A DNA stretch of 64,000 nt from Phyllostachys edulis (lineage: Eukaryota > Streptophyta > Magnoliopsida > Poales > Poaceae): positions 48,073,058-48,137,057 of the forward strand of contig CM070554.1 of the NCBI GenBank assembly GCA_036346405.1, given 5' to 3'. Below, one piece after another: positions 34,301-44,934 of this stretch. Under the pieces are notes generated by a model. It did no database searches and had not been told where the DNA came from. It saw only the letters and a program-made list of their open reading frames with translations. The translations under genes were made by a program, and so were the position numbers. Every line of letters begins with the position of its first letter. Position 1 is the first letter of the stretch.

Positions 34301-37300
34301 AAAAGTACAACCCAAGGTTGTCAGAATCTCGATGCAAGTCTTAAAGTATTAAGACTTTATGATCCTAGATTGAGTGGAACGATCCAATCCTAGGTAGGAT
34401 CTTAATTGGGTAGAATATTAATATTGTTATTTGTTACAATTCTAGTGAAAAAATTTCGTAGGATCTTAATCATAATTTACACATGATCCTACCTGATTCT
34501 ACTGATTCTATTATTTAATTATTAAAAATTACTTAGCATATGTCATTTTAATTGTAAGCTTCACCTTTGTTCATTCATATATAACTATTATTTGTATAAA
34601 GAACAAATGTTATTTCATTTGTGCTATATTTTTGTAAATAAAAGATTTGAAGTATAATTTAAAGCTTAATATTATAATATGTACACAAAATGTGCATTAT
34701 TTGGCCAACCTATGTCAACTCTTATGTAGCCATCATATGTATGGAAATAGGATAGGCAATTATAAATCTAATTAGGTGTCAAATGACTAATTAAATGCTA
34801 AAGTTACTATTGAAAGATGTGCTAGATTGAGAAAATATACTATTTTGTAGAATCAGGTAGGATATTATATTCTATGATTCAATCCTATAATGCAATCCTG
34901 TCAGAGTATCTCCGATTTGATTCAAGATCGTGATCCTTACAACCTTTTGTACAACCTTTGGAAAATATACCACTTGGAGAACATAGAAATATACCACTTT
35001 GAGAACATAGAAATAAATGTACATACATATAATTTAGCTTGATGTACTTATTCCTCTTAGATATTCGTACCAGTGTTCGACAAGTCCTGACATATACACT
35101 GTTAAGAGTTGTACATTCTCTCTCTCTCTCTCTCCGCCCATGTGGCCCATGTAGCTCATGTCCGAAGAAGGTTGATACTGAGGCAGTAACAGCATGGCAG
35201 AAAGCAGATAATCGTGTCATGACTGGTCTTGTCCTGAGTGTTGATGTTTCTCTGAGAATGAGTCTTCAGTATCATACTTCAGCCAAGCAGACGTGTACAT
35301 ACTTTGAGAAGAGATGTTCAGTCCAGTGGTGCTCTTCGCTTCACATTGCTCAAGAACCAGTAGGATCAGTTGGTGGAGGAGTATTAATGTGTTTTCACTT
35401 ATATTACTAGCCCTCTCGAGTCCATGGCACCGAAGACTGCTATTGCTTGCCAGTCTTGTGTTGTCAAAGAGAAGTATGCTCAGCAGACGCTCATGTATTA
35501 GTTTGTAATGGGGCTTCGATCAGAATTTGGGCCTATTCGTACTCAGTTACTCAACTATCCTACTCCACCAACTTTGACTGAGGCGCTCTCTAGTTTGATT
35601 GCAGAGGAAACTCGTCTTCATGCACTTATGCCTACCTCGGCATTCTCACCACATGTTGTCTTGGGTCTTTCACAGCAGTCTGGATCTACCAAAACTACAT
35701 CCACGGGAGTGTTGGTATGTTCTCATTGCAAGAGGACTGGTTATCTTATTGACAAGTGCTTCAAGTTACATCCAGATCAGCTTGTTGATTATCATGCTAG
35801 ACATCCATCTGATCGTCATCGTGGAGTACCTAGTGGGCCTCCGAGAGCATTTACTGGAGCAGTCACTGATGACACACCTACTGTGACTTCTGGATCAGTG
35901 TCCATTATGACCTCAGTTGCACCTTTTGCCTCTAGTGTTGCTCATCCTTGGGTTCTGGACTCGGATGCCTCTTTTCATGTTACATCGGACTGCTCTCAAC
36001 TTGTTGCCCGTAGGCCCGTGACTGGTGGTGCATATGTTCACACTGTTGATGATACACCTTACTCTATTACCCATCAGGGCATTCTCTCTACATCTCGCTT
36101 TTATGTTCCTGATGTGTCTTTTGTTCCTCAGCTGTCTATTAATCTTCTTTCTATTGGCCAACCTACTGATATGAATTGTTTCGTTGGAATTTGATGATTC
36201 TTCTTGTTTCATTCAGGAACGTCAGAGTAGAAGAGTGATTGGCTCTAGCCATCGCCGTAGAGGCCCTCCTAGTCTCTATATCTTAGACACCTTACATCTT
36301 CCTTCCATCAGTACGTCGAAGGCTTTAGTGTCTTCTGCTATGTCATCATCTCAATCTTCTATTGTTTCTTCCTTCAGCAAGTGGCATCATTGACTTGGTC
36401 ATCTGTGTGGAGCTCGCCTCACTACTCTAGTTCACCAGGGTTCCTTAGGTCATGTCACTGTTGAATCTAGTTTTCATTGTACCAGTTGTAAGCTGGGGAA
36501 ACAGGTACAACTTCTATATTCTAGTAGTACCTCTTAGTCTTGTTGTCCTTTTGATTTGGTGCATTAAGATGTATGGGGACCATCTCCTTTTGCTTCGAAG
36601 GGTGGTCATAGTTACTATGTTATATTTGTCGATGACCAGTCTCGATATACTTGGATCTATTTTATTAAACATCGCTCTTAGTTGATTTCCATTTATCAGT
36701 CTTTTGCTAAGATGATTCATACACAGTTTTCTTTTTCCATTCGTGTTTTTCATTCTATCTCTGGGGATAGTATCTTTCATCAGTCTTTCGTTGGTTCCTT
36801 TCTTCTGAGGGCACTCTTCCTCAGCTCTCGTGTCCTAGTGCTCATGCTCAGAATGGTTTTGTTGAGCGCAAGCACTGTCATATCATTGAGACTGCTCGTA
36901 CTCTTCTCATTTCCTCCTTTATTTCCTCTCACTTCTGGGAGGAAGCGGTCTCTACAGCAGTCTATCTCATCAACCGTCAGCCCTCTTCCAAGCTTCAGGG
37001 CAAGAGTCCTTGTTAGATCCTGTATAAAGCACCTGCTCACTATGCTCATCTTTGCGTTTTTTGTTGTGTCTAATATGTCCTTCTAGCACCTCGTGAGCGC
37101 ACAAAGCTAAGCGTTGAGTTGGTTGAGTGTGCCTTCCTAGGTTATAGTCCTAAGCATAAGGGTTATCATTGCTACGATCCATCAGCACATCGCATTCACA
37201 TCTCTCGTGACATGACCTTTGATGAGGATCGACCCTTCTTTTATCGCCCTTCTACTCGTATCACTCCTTCCACAAATTCCACCTCCTTGTGTCTATCTCT

Positions 37301-40300
37301 CGTTCCTTCACCAGACTTGCCTTCTCTAGCTATACTTTCTCCACCAGTTTATGTTTCACCTTCTAGTGTGTCGAGGACAGAGAGTTCATTCTGATCCTCA
37401 GTCCTCCTCTCCTCCACTTGACCCTCCGGCTAGTAACACCGACTCTGAAGATTGTTCGACTACATTACGGAATGCCCTACGTGATCGTTCTTCTATTCAG
37501 GCACCAGAGAGATGGGGTTTTTCTTGTGCAGGTGCAGTATCTGAGTCGAATACCTATCACGAGGCAACCAGTATACCTGAGTGACAGTTGGCTATGACAC
37601 AGGAGCTTACAGCATTAGAGTGTACAAGCACTTAGGATCTTGTTCCGCTGCTATCTAGAGTTGTTCCTATAACTTGCAAGTGGGTGTACAAAGTAAAAAA
37701 ATAAGTCAGATGGTTCAGTAGAACGATACAAGGCTTGTCTTGTTGCAAGAGGTTTTCAGCAAGCTTATGGTCGAAATTATAATGAGACTTTTGCTCCAGT
37801 TGCTCATATAACCACAGTCCGTACTCTGATTGCTGTTACAACGGTACGCACATGGACTATATCTCATATGGATGTCAAGAATGTCTTTCTTCATAGTGAT
37901 CTACAAGAGGAGGTCTATATATAGCCACCCCTAGGTGTTGAGGCTCCTATAGGCTATGTTTGTCGCCTTAGGTGCGCTTTATATGGTCTCAAGCAGACTC
38001 CTCGTACTTGGTTTGAGCGCTTCATTTCTATGATTCGATCTGCTGGTTTCACTCCAAACTGAGCATAATCATGCCTTGTTTATTCACATTTCTCAGCGGA
38101 ATCGTACTTTGCTGCTGATATATATAGATGATATGCTGATCACAGGAAACAACATGGATTATGTGGATTTTGTAAAGAATAAATTGAGTGAACAGTTTAT
38201 AATGTCTGATTTGGGACCATTTAGCTATTTTCTAGGGATCGAGATTTATTCTGATGGTGATGGCTACCACCTCTCAGCATTGCTACGTTCAGGATCTGCT
38301 TTCTCGCTCTGGGATGACTGATACTCGCAATGCTGCCACACCCATGGAGCTCCACCTATAGCGTCGACCTACAGACGGTGTGCTACTAACATATCCTTCC
38401 CGCTATCGTCAGCTCGTTGGAAGCCTTGTTTATCTCACTATCACCAGGCTAGACATTGCTCATGTTGTTCATATGCTTAACCAGTTTGTCAGTACTCCCA
38501 CCTCAGTCCACTATGGTCATATTCTTCGTGTGCTGAGATACTTGAGAGGGAATGCATCTAGACGTATGTTCTATGCTAGCTCGAGTCAGCTCCAGCTCCA
38601 TGCTTACTTTGACTCCACTTGGATGAGTGATCCTGCTGATCGCCGATCTACCACTGGCTATTACATCTCTCTTGATACTTCGCTCATTGCCTAGAAGTCT
38701 AAGAAGCAAACTACGATGTCACGCTCTAGTGCAAAGGCTGAGATTCGAGCCCTTGCCGCTACCACCTCAGAGATCATTTGGCTTCGATGGTCTTGGTTGA
38801 TCTTAATGTTCATTGTGATAATCCTACACCTATTTTGTGACAATACAAGTGTCACGTAGATTGCTAGTGATTTAGTCAAGTATGAGTTGACAAAGCACAT
38901 TGGTGTTGATGCATCCTTCACACGGTCTCATTGTCAACGGTCGACCATCGACCTCCAGTATGTACCCTTAGAGCTTCAAGTTATAGATTTCTTCACTAAA
39001 GCTCAGACTCGAGAACAGCATCAACTTCATCTACTCAAACTCAGTGCATCAGATCCTCCTGATCCATCTTGAATTTTGTTTGGGGGGGGGGGGTTAAGAG
39101 TTGTACATTCTCTCTCTCTTGGCCCATGTAGCCTGTGAGACCCATGCAACTCTATGTCTATATATACCCTATCAATAATGAATAAACTGTATAGTTGTGA
39201 ATAGCAAAATCACTCTCCCAAAATCTAACATACACGAACACACTCTAAAGAACCCTAATGTAAGAGATCAGGGAACCTTGATCCTAAACTGAACACAAAC
39301 AGGTAAAGCCACAGAACAAAAATTATGCTTTTACAATTAGAGTCCTTCCTGTAGATGTTTGATTGGCCCGTTTCAGTTGAGTGAATATATCCAACCAGAA
39401 CCAACATTGTTTGTCAATCGGAAGGATTATGCATATATATGAATTACTATAGGCAATTTTGTTAAATCTTTTTTTGGCAAATAAACATATAAGCCCCTAA
39501 AGCCATCCATGAGTCATGGAGAACATTCTAGTGCATCCTAAGTTGTGGTGCATCCCCGTGCATCATCTTCAAAACACAAAGCAAATGGTCATGAAAAATT
39601 TCAAGAAAAAATTGTTTAGATAAGTCATGATGCAATCAAGCATCATGAAAAAAAATCAACTAAAAATGTCACGTATATTAGGGGGAAAAAAGACAAATTT
39701 CAGTGAATAGTAGCTTTTTCCTTTTCTTTTATTTTTGGATTTCATTTAAAGCAGCATTTGTCTTTTTTGTTTCTCCATGTGTAGATCGAATTTAGATTTG
39801 AAATTTTGTGATATGATAGATTGATTTTGTGTCAATATTGTCAAAAAAAATTCAGAATTTTTCATTACCATTTGCTTCCTGTTTTGAAGAGAATGCACGG
39901 TGATGCACCATAACTTAGGATGCACTAGATATGTTCTCATGAGCAATGTTACATGTTTTCAAAATGAACAATTTTGCGTACCGCCTCTCATCAATTGTCA
40001 CCACAAATAATGAACTATGATTTAAGGGTGTGGTGAGAATACCGCGCGCTTTGGGAGACCAACACTCCAGCTGATAAGGCAGTACAAAACTCCTACCAAA
40101 AGATGGTTCACCGACACGAAGCTATACGAATACGCACAAGTTTTAGATTATGAAGGCATCTGTTCTCAGCATGAAAGAAAGAACGCGCACACCAGCGCAC
40201 GTACTATGGATAGGGGAAGTAGTCGAAGATCTTCTTGTTGAGGATGTTAAATACCACGTTCAGAAAGTACCTACAAAATTATATCACAAAGTGTCAATCA

Positions 40301-41144
40301 TTAGACTACTATAGGTCTTCACCTGTCGGTGCAAGACTGCAAGTTGTATAACATTGGAGACGTAGGTGAGGTGAGTGAGCATACCACATGAAGAAGAAGA
40401 AACCGGTGACCAGAGCCGGATACTTCTCCGCAAATCCCACAGGCTTTGCTTCCCTGTAAGTAACCACAACAAGTTGTGTTAGGGTATCAATAAAAATCTC
40501 AAAGCTCACCTGCTGCTAGGGATCATTTTCAACTTTATACTTGGGATTTAATCTCGGCTTAAATCTCCTTTTTTCTCCAATGCGAGAGCATGTGTGTGAA
40601 TAACATACACATTTGTACCAATGCACAAATGGTACGCAACTTTTTTCGGGTGCTGAAATAAAAGCTAGTATTGAAGTGAGCAACTTCAGATAACAGCGCA
40701 ATTTGTTCTTTCTACCCGAATATTGCAGCTGGTAGAGCAAGTGATCGATTGGGTATCTGGGTGTACAATTCTAATTCTACAAGCTTCAAACGAACAAACA
40801 TTTAGCGCACGCTGCAGCAAAGAGAAGAGCTGCTGCTTTCACGAATCCGCAGTACGGAGAGCGGAGACCGCGGGCAGGCAAGAGAGTGACACTAACCCAG
40901 CGGGCTCCGACGAGGCGGTGGCAGCCGTCGGCCGGAGGAGCTGCCTACTCGCTTGGGAAGACAGGATGCCGAAGGAGGATGCGAGGAGGAGGGTCGGGCG
41001 GAGCTGCCTCCCACAGACGAGGTGGGCGCCGTCCGAGACGGCGGAGGCGCCGCCGGCTTTGAGCGACGGGGCTGCGCGGCGGCGGAACCGTTGGAGGCCG
41101 GCGACGGCACAGCCGCCGCCGGCGTGGATCCCGACCGCCGCCAT
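31389..41144 (-). CDS. TPT: Plastid triose-phosphate/phosphate translocator (TPT), 11 exons found
   Basis: Exons (minus strand): 40897-41144, 40385-40453, 40205-40270, 40043-40121, 34176-34296, 33985-34080, 33476-33588, 33297-33374, 32655-32771, 31606-31705, 31389-31489. All junctions are GT-AG and phases join without a stop, giving 396 codons; a short last exon is unresolved. Residues 1 to ~80 are a Ser/Arg/Ala-rich plastid transit peptide. Then come [81 protein letters not shown] and [20 protein letters not shown]. The family exchanges triose phosphate or 3-phosphoglycerate for phosphate across the inner envelope. Lys194 (HTIK) and Lys350-Arg351 (LKR) fit the phosphate-binding residues of the algal TPT structure. 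Length matches TPT (about 410). Intron 4 (5.7 kb) and intron 9 are full of transposons, but splice signals survive. TPT is preferred over PPT or GPT from wording. Confidence 0.93.
31788..32264 (-). mobile_element. SMART/TRIM-type miniature LTR retrotransposon, LTR-int-LTR-int-LTR complex
   Basis: Three 81-bp LTRs (31788-31868, 31986-32066, 32184-32264) alternate with two 117-bp internal segments; the period is exactly 198. On the minus strand each LTR reads TGTTGAAGTATAAG...CAACTCAATA. The following base run TGGTATCAGAGCC is a tRNA-Met primer-binding site, and CACGTGAGGGAGAG before the next LTR is the polypurine tract. The complex is flanked by a perfect CTGCA duplication (31783-31787, 32265-32269). 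No protein is encoded. A single LTR-int-LTR unit would be 279 bp, close to the ~292-bp SMART elements known to sit in grass genes. It lies in intron 9 of the translocator gene, in the gene's own orientation. Confidence 0.9.
32445..32601. mobile_element. Mutator-type MITE in translocator intron 9
   Basis: 157 bp. Ends contain AATTCACAATATGCCATTGA on the left and, inverted, AATTCACTATATGCTACTGA on the right, followed by ATAAC on both. Flanked by a perfect 9-bp duplication TTAATACTA (32436-32444 and 32602-32610), the length expected for Mutator-like elements. Confidence 0.88.
33641..33670 (-). repeat. Partial duplicate of the exon 7 acceptor and exon start, inside intron 6
   Basis: On the minus strand the segment reads CTGACAG followed by codons for GVSIASLT. 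The genuine exon 7, starting at 33588, reads GVSMASLT after its own AG. The duplicate lies about 75 bases upstream and runs into a stop within eight more codons (ISVHLESF, stop). It is either a tandem duplication remnant or a cryptic exon. Confidence 0.65.
34313..34948. mobile_element. hAT-type MITE (family 1, copy B) in translocator intron 4
   Basis: 636 bp. Ends CAAGGTTGTCAGAATC and, inverted, AAAAGGTTGTAAGGATC. Flanked by a perfect 8-bp duplication GTACAACC (34305-34312, 34949-34956), the hAT length. Interior is AT-rich with repeated GATTCTA/TAGGATC words as in the copy at 23173-23922. The left edge is only 16 bases from the acceptor AG of exon 5, yet the short pyrimidine-rich acceptor tract survives outside the element. 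Confidence 0.9.
35100..35162 (+). repeat. Truncated 5' LTR of copia B
   Basis: Shares TTAAGAGTTGTACATTCTCT and GGCCCATGTAGC with the 3' LTR; the (CT)n run is longer here than in the 3' copy. Confidence 0.8.
35169..39072 (+). pseudogene. Copia B gag-pol polyprotein, truncated and frameshifted
   Basis: A gag-like piece starts in the middle ([19 protein letters not shown]). The largest open piece, 35508-36194, has a zinc knuckle [14 protein letters not shown] in which the His is Tyr, and the protease site [11 protein letters not shown] in which the usual Gly of the DSG triad is Asp. Integrase remnants lie at about 36380-37100 in shifting frames. Reverse transcriptase keeps [13 protein letters not shown] (about 38110-38150). 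RNase H ends near 39072 ([15 protein letters not shown] wording, [20 protein letters not shown]). Stops in every domain show that it is inactive. Confidence 0.85.
39092..39230 (+). repeat. 3' LTR of copia B
   Basis: About 139 bases, TTAAGAGTTG...TCTAACA, with TATATATACCC near 39162 as likely TATA box and AATAATGAATAAA near 39174 as possible poly(A) signal. Confidence 0.8.
39519..39938. mobile_element. Foldback MITE with ~80-bp terminal inverted repeats, translocator intron 4
   Basis: The left arm (39519-39600) and the right arm read inverted (39938-39857) share CTAGTGCATCCTAAGTT, TGGTGCATC, CCGTGCAT, CTTCAAAACA and AGCAAATGGT. Interior is AT-rich. CATGAG occurs next to both ends and may be target-derived, but the terminus and duplication could not be fixed. 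Confidence 0.75.
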
Positions 41145-41255
41145 TTGGGCTCACTGCGAAGAGAGTGGAGAGGTGGCAATGGGAGGATTTTGGGTGGAGG
41201 AGACGCGAGCGCGGGGATAGAGAGGAGGAAGTTGGGAGCCGAAGAGGCAACAGTG

Positions 41256-41277
41256 AACAGACGTCACCTACCACGTT
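41256..41277 (-). promoter_or_regulatory. Paired ACGT elements upstream of the translocator start
   Basis: Reading toward the gene, ACGTGG (G-box half) and TGACGTC are separated by four bases, 115-135 bases before the ATG. ACGT-core elements bind bZIP/bHLH factors and are common in light-responsive photosynthesis genes. Function here is inferred only. Confidence 0.4.
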
Positions 41278-41398
41278 TTTTTTAGATGCGTCACCTTCCG
41301 TATTTGGATAAAGGAATGTCCTGAAATTAGTAGTTTTGTTTACTTACCAAACAAAGTACTTCCTTAGTGCTGACAAAGTTTCAGATTTAATCCACTTA

Positions 41399-41702
41399 GA
41401 GCATCTCTAATAGTGTATTTATTGTTATCTCTTAGCTATACTACATCAATAAAATCCTACGTGGAGAAGACAGAGGGAGGAGGGAAAGCACAGGTTGTCT
41501 CTTTCTGAAGAGACTGTCGTGCACGCGAAACAAGACATGATAAGTTAATCTACTCTAGTTGACATGTAGGCCCATTTCAAAGAAAAATTATAAAATATAG
41601 ATGTTGGAGAGTGTGCTAGAGATTATCTATTGGAGATGTTGTCTCTGAAGATGATGTAGTATATGTTAAAGATAACGTTATCTCTAACTATTGGAGATGC
41701 TC
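41399..41702. mobile_element. Tourist-like (PIF/Harbinger) MITE upstream of the translocator gene
   Basis: 304 bp. Ends GAGCATCTCTAATAG and, inverted, GAGCATCTCCAATAG, flanked by TTA (41396-41398, 41703-41705), the 3-bp duplication of PIF/Harbinger elements. It begins about 255 bases upstream of the translocator ATG, so it lies in the promoter region. Confidence 0.85.
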
Positions 41703-41758
41703 TTAGGCATTCGCTCTTTTCTGACAAGAGCTATTGCAATTCAACCTAGGGAATTGAT

Positions 41759-42520
41759 ATGGCTTTTATTTTCAATTCTACCATCTCCAATCGTATGTCA
41801 ACACACATATCGCCGCCAACCACTCGCTCATTATCCATTCCCACGTTCCATCCCCCCTCCCCCTGTCTCCACTACTCTAGCAAACTAGCCAAGTCGTCAT
41901 GCATTCATTGCCCCGGCCTCAAGGGTGAGGATTTCGTCGTGGAGCCCCTCGTTGTCGTCGTGAACGATGCCTTCGTCCTCTTCCGTGTCTTCTTCACCTG
42001 CATCTCCAGGAGGTATGCGAGTACATCGTGTATAGGGCCGGCCCCGGGAAGCTGTCGCTCGAGCTGCTCCCGAGCCCCCACCTGCACGTCTTCAAAGCCA
42101 ATAAAGTTGACCTCTTATGCAGTGCTGATGACGGCAGCGTCGAGCACTTTGTCATCGCCGTCCTCGAGAAGCAGCTCACCATGAGGCTTCGCGGTATGAC
42201 CTCCACGTCATCTTGCCCAAGAGCACCAAGGTGGCAATGGTGGAGCCATCTTGTGACACGCAAGACCACATAGAGCAATTCCACAACGCTGACAAGGTGA
42301 TCGTAGTTGGAGGAGGCTCGCTGGGTTTGGTGGATCTCTAGCGGGTGCATTCTCGTCTACAACCTACTCGACGAAATGCCAGTGGTGCTTTTCATCCCAT
42401 TGCCCGAACCGATGGCCAGCAACAAGGACTATTGTCCAGATGGTTTCCCACGGCCAATCCAGGACATCACCTACAGCAATGGCAACTTGAAGGTGCTGCA
42501 ATACGCAACCGGTAAGTTGC
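41759..42520 (+). pseudogene. DUF1618-family protein fragment, frameshifted
   Basis: Three frames must be joined to follow the protein. GEDFVVEPLVVVVNDAFV reads in one, EYIVYRAGPGKLSLELLPSP and VEHFVIAVLEKQL in the next, then VIVVGGGSLGLVDL and, after another shift, GCILVYNLLDEMPVVLFIPL and RPIQDITYSNGNLK. The GGxSLGxVDLWRGILVYNLLD core is typical of DUF1618, a large grass family of unknown function. The frame changes and the missing C-terminal half mark a pseudogene. A TTGCA-rich repeat begins directly after it. Confidence 0.75.
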
Positions 42521-42539
42521 AATCGGATCACCTCCTTGA

Positions 42540-43240
42540 GATCACAATAAAAAAATGTTGCAATCGACAAGTTGTGTTGTTGCGGCTACTATTTCTGGAT
42601 GTTGCAATACGCCACACTCAAAAGTTGAAGATGTTTAGATGGTTTCTTTATTGTTGCAACAAGGTTTTATTTTTGTTGCAATATGTTCTTGTATTTGTTG
42701 CCTAAATAGTTCAAATTTGTTGCATATTTTTATTTACTGGTTCATGTTTGTTGCATCGGGACCAAAGTTTTGTTGCGAGCTTAAGAATTAATTGTTGCGC
42801 TTCTGATTTTTTTTGTTACACTGGATCGAATTAGTTGTTTCATCCTCATTCATTCACCCATGGCCTAGATGTTGTGCAGGCAGTTCCGATTCATCCCCAA
42901 ATTTTCTCCATGGTCCATACCCTTCTAACCCACCTTGGTTTGTTGCATTACCTTCCAAAAATATTGCAACAATCATTTTCAGATGTTGTTACTATTATTT
43001 TCAAATGTTGCAATCTTGTAACATCGAATTTTGTTTGATCGGGATATTTGAACTAGTTTTAAAGCACAACTAGGTTCTATACCGATGGTTTCATGCATTT
43101 TCGATGAGAATATGATTTTTTTTCCAATCTTTTTTCTTGGTATTGTATTGTTATTTGCGCATTTTGTTGCACACATGGATTAAGATTGTTGCACATATTG
43201 TATACAAATGTTGCAGCGGAGCGTACAATATGAAGCCTTG
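42540..43240 (+). repeat. TTGCA-rich dispersed repeat, copy 2
   Basis: Same family and orientation as 16950-17565, with shared stretches from about 42930 to 43240. The part 42540-42930 carries the same word bias but less direct similarity. It begins within the DUF1618 fragment's last recognisable codons. Confidence 0.7.
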
Positions 43241-43799
43241 CTCCTCCCTTCAACCTAATCTCAGCTTCATGTTTGTTTAGCTATATACTTTGTAAGAACT
43301 CACTGCCACAATGACATAGACAACATTGTGTGTTAAAGTAACTAGAGGGAGTTTGTACTACTGATTTCTTATGATACATGAACAACCAATATAACCGTTC
43401 AATGTTTGTCTAGTTCCACTCTGGCAACAACAACACCACCTGCAGTGGAACATTGAACATAAGACATTACAGAAGCAATGACTAGGTAGTAGGCGATTTA
43501 GTAGTACATATAACTAAAAGCGGAACCTACATAGCAAAGGAGTAACTGATTTGGCAGTCCCAAATTTTATGTACAACATTCTGATACGGTTTGTAAATTG
43601 TAAGAACCAGAGTGCACGATTTCAACTTCAGGTTTGACCTCGAAACTCCTATTTACTTAGGAATGTTGAGATAGAGTATCCAGGAGAAGGGGGATTCTGC
43701 TTGATCAAGGAAACATATGTGCCAGCTTTAATTGCCGCATATTTGATTTTTAAAAAATATTATTATTTTAATTAATAATTACAAACTGAAATAGTCAAA
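43241..43799. other. Unassigned stretch
   Basis: Mid to AT-rich sequence, with an A/T run near 43750-43790. No gene or terminal repeat seen. Confidence 0.3.
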
Positions 43800-43990
43800 C
43801 AATTTTTTACAAAAATGGACTCATGTCACCATTTCACCTGGCGACAAAAGCCTGTCACCAGATGAAATGACAATAGGTGCCACGTGGACGGCGGCAGCAC
43901 CCTGTCACCATTTCATCTAGCGACAGGGGGTGAGCAGTACCATGTCGCCAATTGAAATGGCGACAAGGTCCAGGTATAAAAATATAATTA
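43800..43990. repeat. Block of GTCACCATTTCA / TGGCGACA words in both orientations
   Basis: GTCACCATTTCA occurs twice forward, GATGAAATGAC and GAAATGGCGACA inverted, and CTGGCGACA / TAGCGACAG between them, over ~150 bases. It is followed by GGTATAAAAATATAA, a TATA-like sequence. The layout resembles a subterminal repeat array of a DNA transposon whose end was not found. Confidence 0.5.
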
Positions 43991-44289
43991 CCCCCACCTC
44001 ATTCCACTCATTCCGGCGGGGAGCAAGCAGAGGGGAGGAAGAGAAGAGGGAAGAAAAGGAGAGAGGAGAGGAAAAAAGTGCGCAGTAAAATCCTGTCCAT
44101 TCGTCATGGAGGAGAGCGAGAAAGAGAAGTAGATCCAGTCATCTACATCGCAGGTAATTTTTTTTGAAACTTTGTAATTTAATTCAAAACCTTGATAGGT
44201 TAGCAAATAAAACTAGCGACTGAGAATTGATTTTATTAGATCATTTTAGCTTTAGTGTAGTCTGTTTTAGTTTAGATTATCGTTGTAAG

Positions 44290-44920
44290 TTAGATAGTTT
44301 TTACACGAAAAATATTTTAGAAACTAGGAAAATAGCAAGTAGCTCTAAAAATTCTCTAAAAATTTCAGAGTAGCTAAATAGGGTGTGTAGAGCCTTATTA
44401 AAATATTCTCAGCTTCAATTATGTTCTTATTTTTGCATGGTAAATATTCTGTAAATGCCGATAATGCATTTTAAACTAGGAAAATAGCAAGTAGCTCTAA
44501 AAATTCCGTAAAAATTGCAGAGTAGCTAAATAGGGTGTGTAGAGCCTGATTAAAATATTCTCAACTTTATTTCTATTCTTATTTTTGCACGGTAAATATT
44601 TTGTAAATGCTGAGAATACATTTTAAACTAGGAAAATAGCAAGGTAGCTCTAAAAATTCCTAAAAAATTCCAGAGTAGCTAAATAGGGTGTGTAGAGCCT
44701 GATTAAAATATTCCTAGCTTCATTTTTGTTCTTATTTTTGTACGATAAATATTCTGTACATACCCAGAATATATTTTAAACTAGGAAAATAGCCAGGTAG
44801 CTCTAAAAATCCATAAAATTCCAGAGTAGTTAAATAAAATGTGTAGAGCGTGATTAAAATATTACTAGATTCAGTTATGTTTGTAAATGCCGAGATAATA
44901 TTTGAAATATTGCCCATATT
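44290..44920. repeat. Tandem repeat, four units of about 145-160 bp
   Basis: ACTAGGAAAATAGCAAG begins near 44323, 44475, 44637 and 44780, each followed by TAGCTCTAAAAATTC, CAGAGTAGCTAAATAGGGTG, GTAGAGCCTGATTAAAATATT and a T-rich link. (The third word above is 21 bases in one unit and varies by substitution and indel between units.) AT-rich, non-coding, with the fourth unit the most diverged. Confidence 0.85.
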
Positions 44921-44934
44921 AAATTTTAGGTATG

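Larger units (their letters stand above)
35100..39230 (+). mobile_element. Ty1/copia LTR retrotransposon B, internally deleted, in translocator intron 4
   Basis: Flanked by a perfect TACAC duplication (35095-35099, 39231-39235). The 3' LTR (about 39092-39230) runs from a decayed TGTTAAGAGTTGTACATTC start to AATCTAACA. The 5' LTR keeps only its first ~60 bases (35100-35162, with a CT microsatellite). The rest of the LTR, the primer-binding site and the gag start are deleted. The element is antisense to the host gene. A 13-base G run precedes the 3' LTR at the polypurine tract. Confidence 0.9.
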
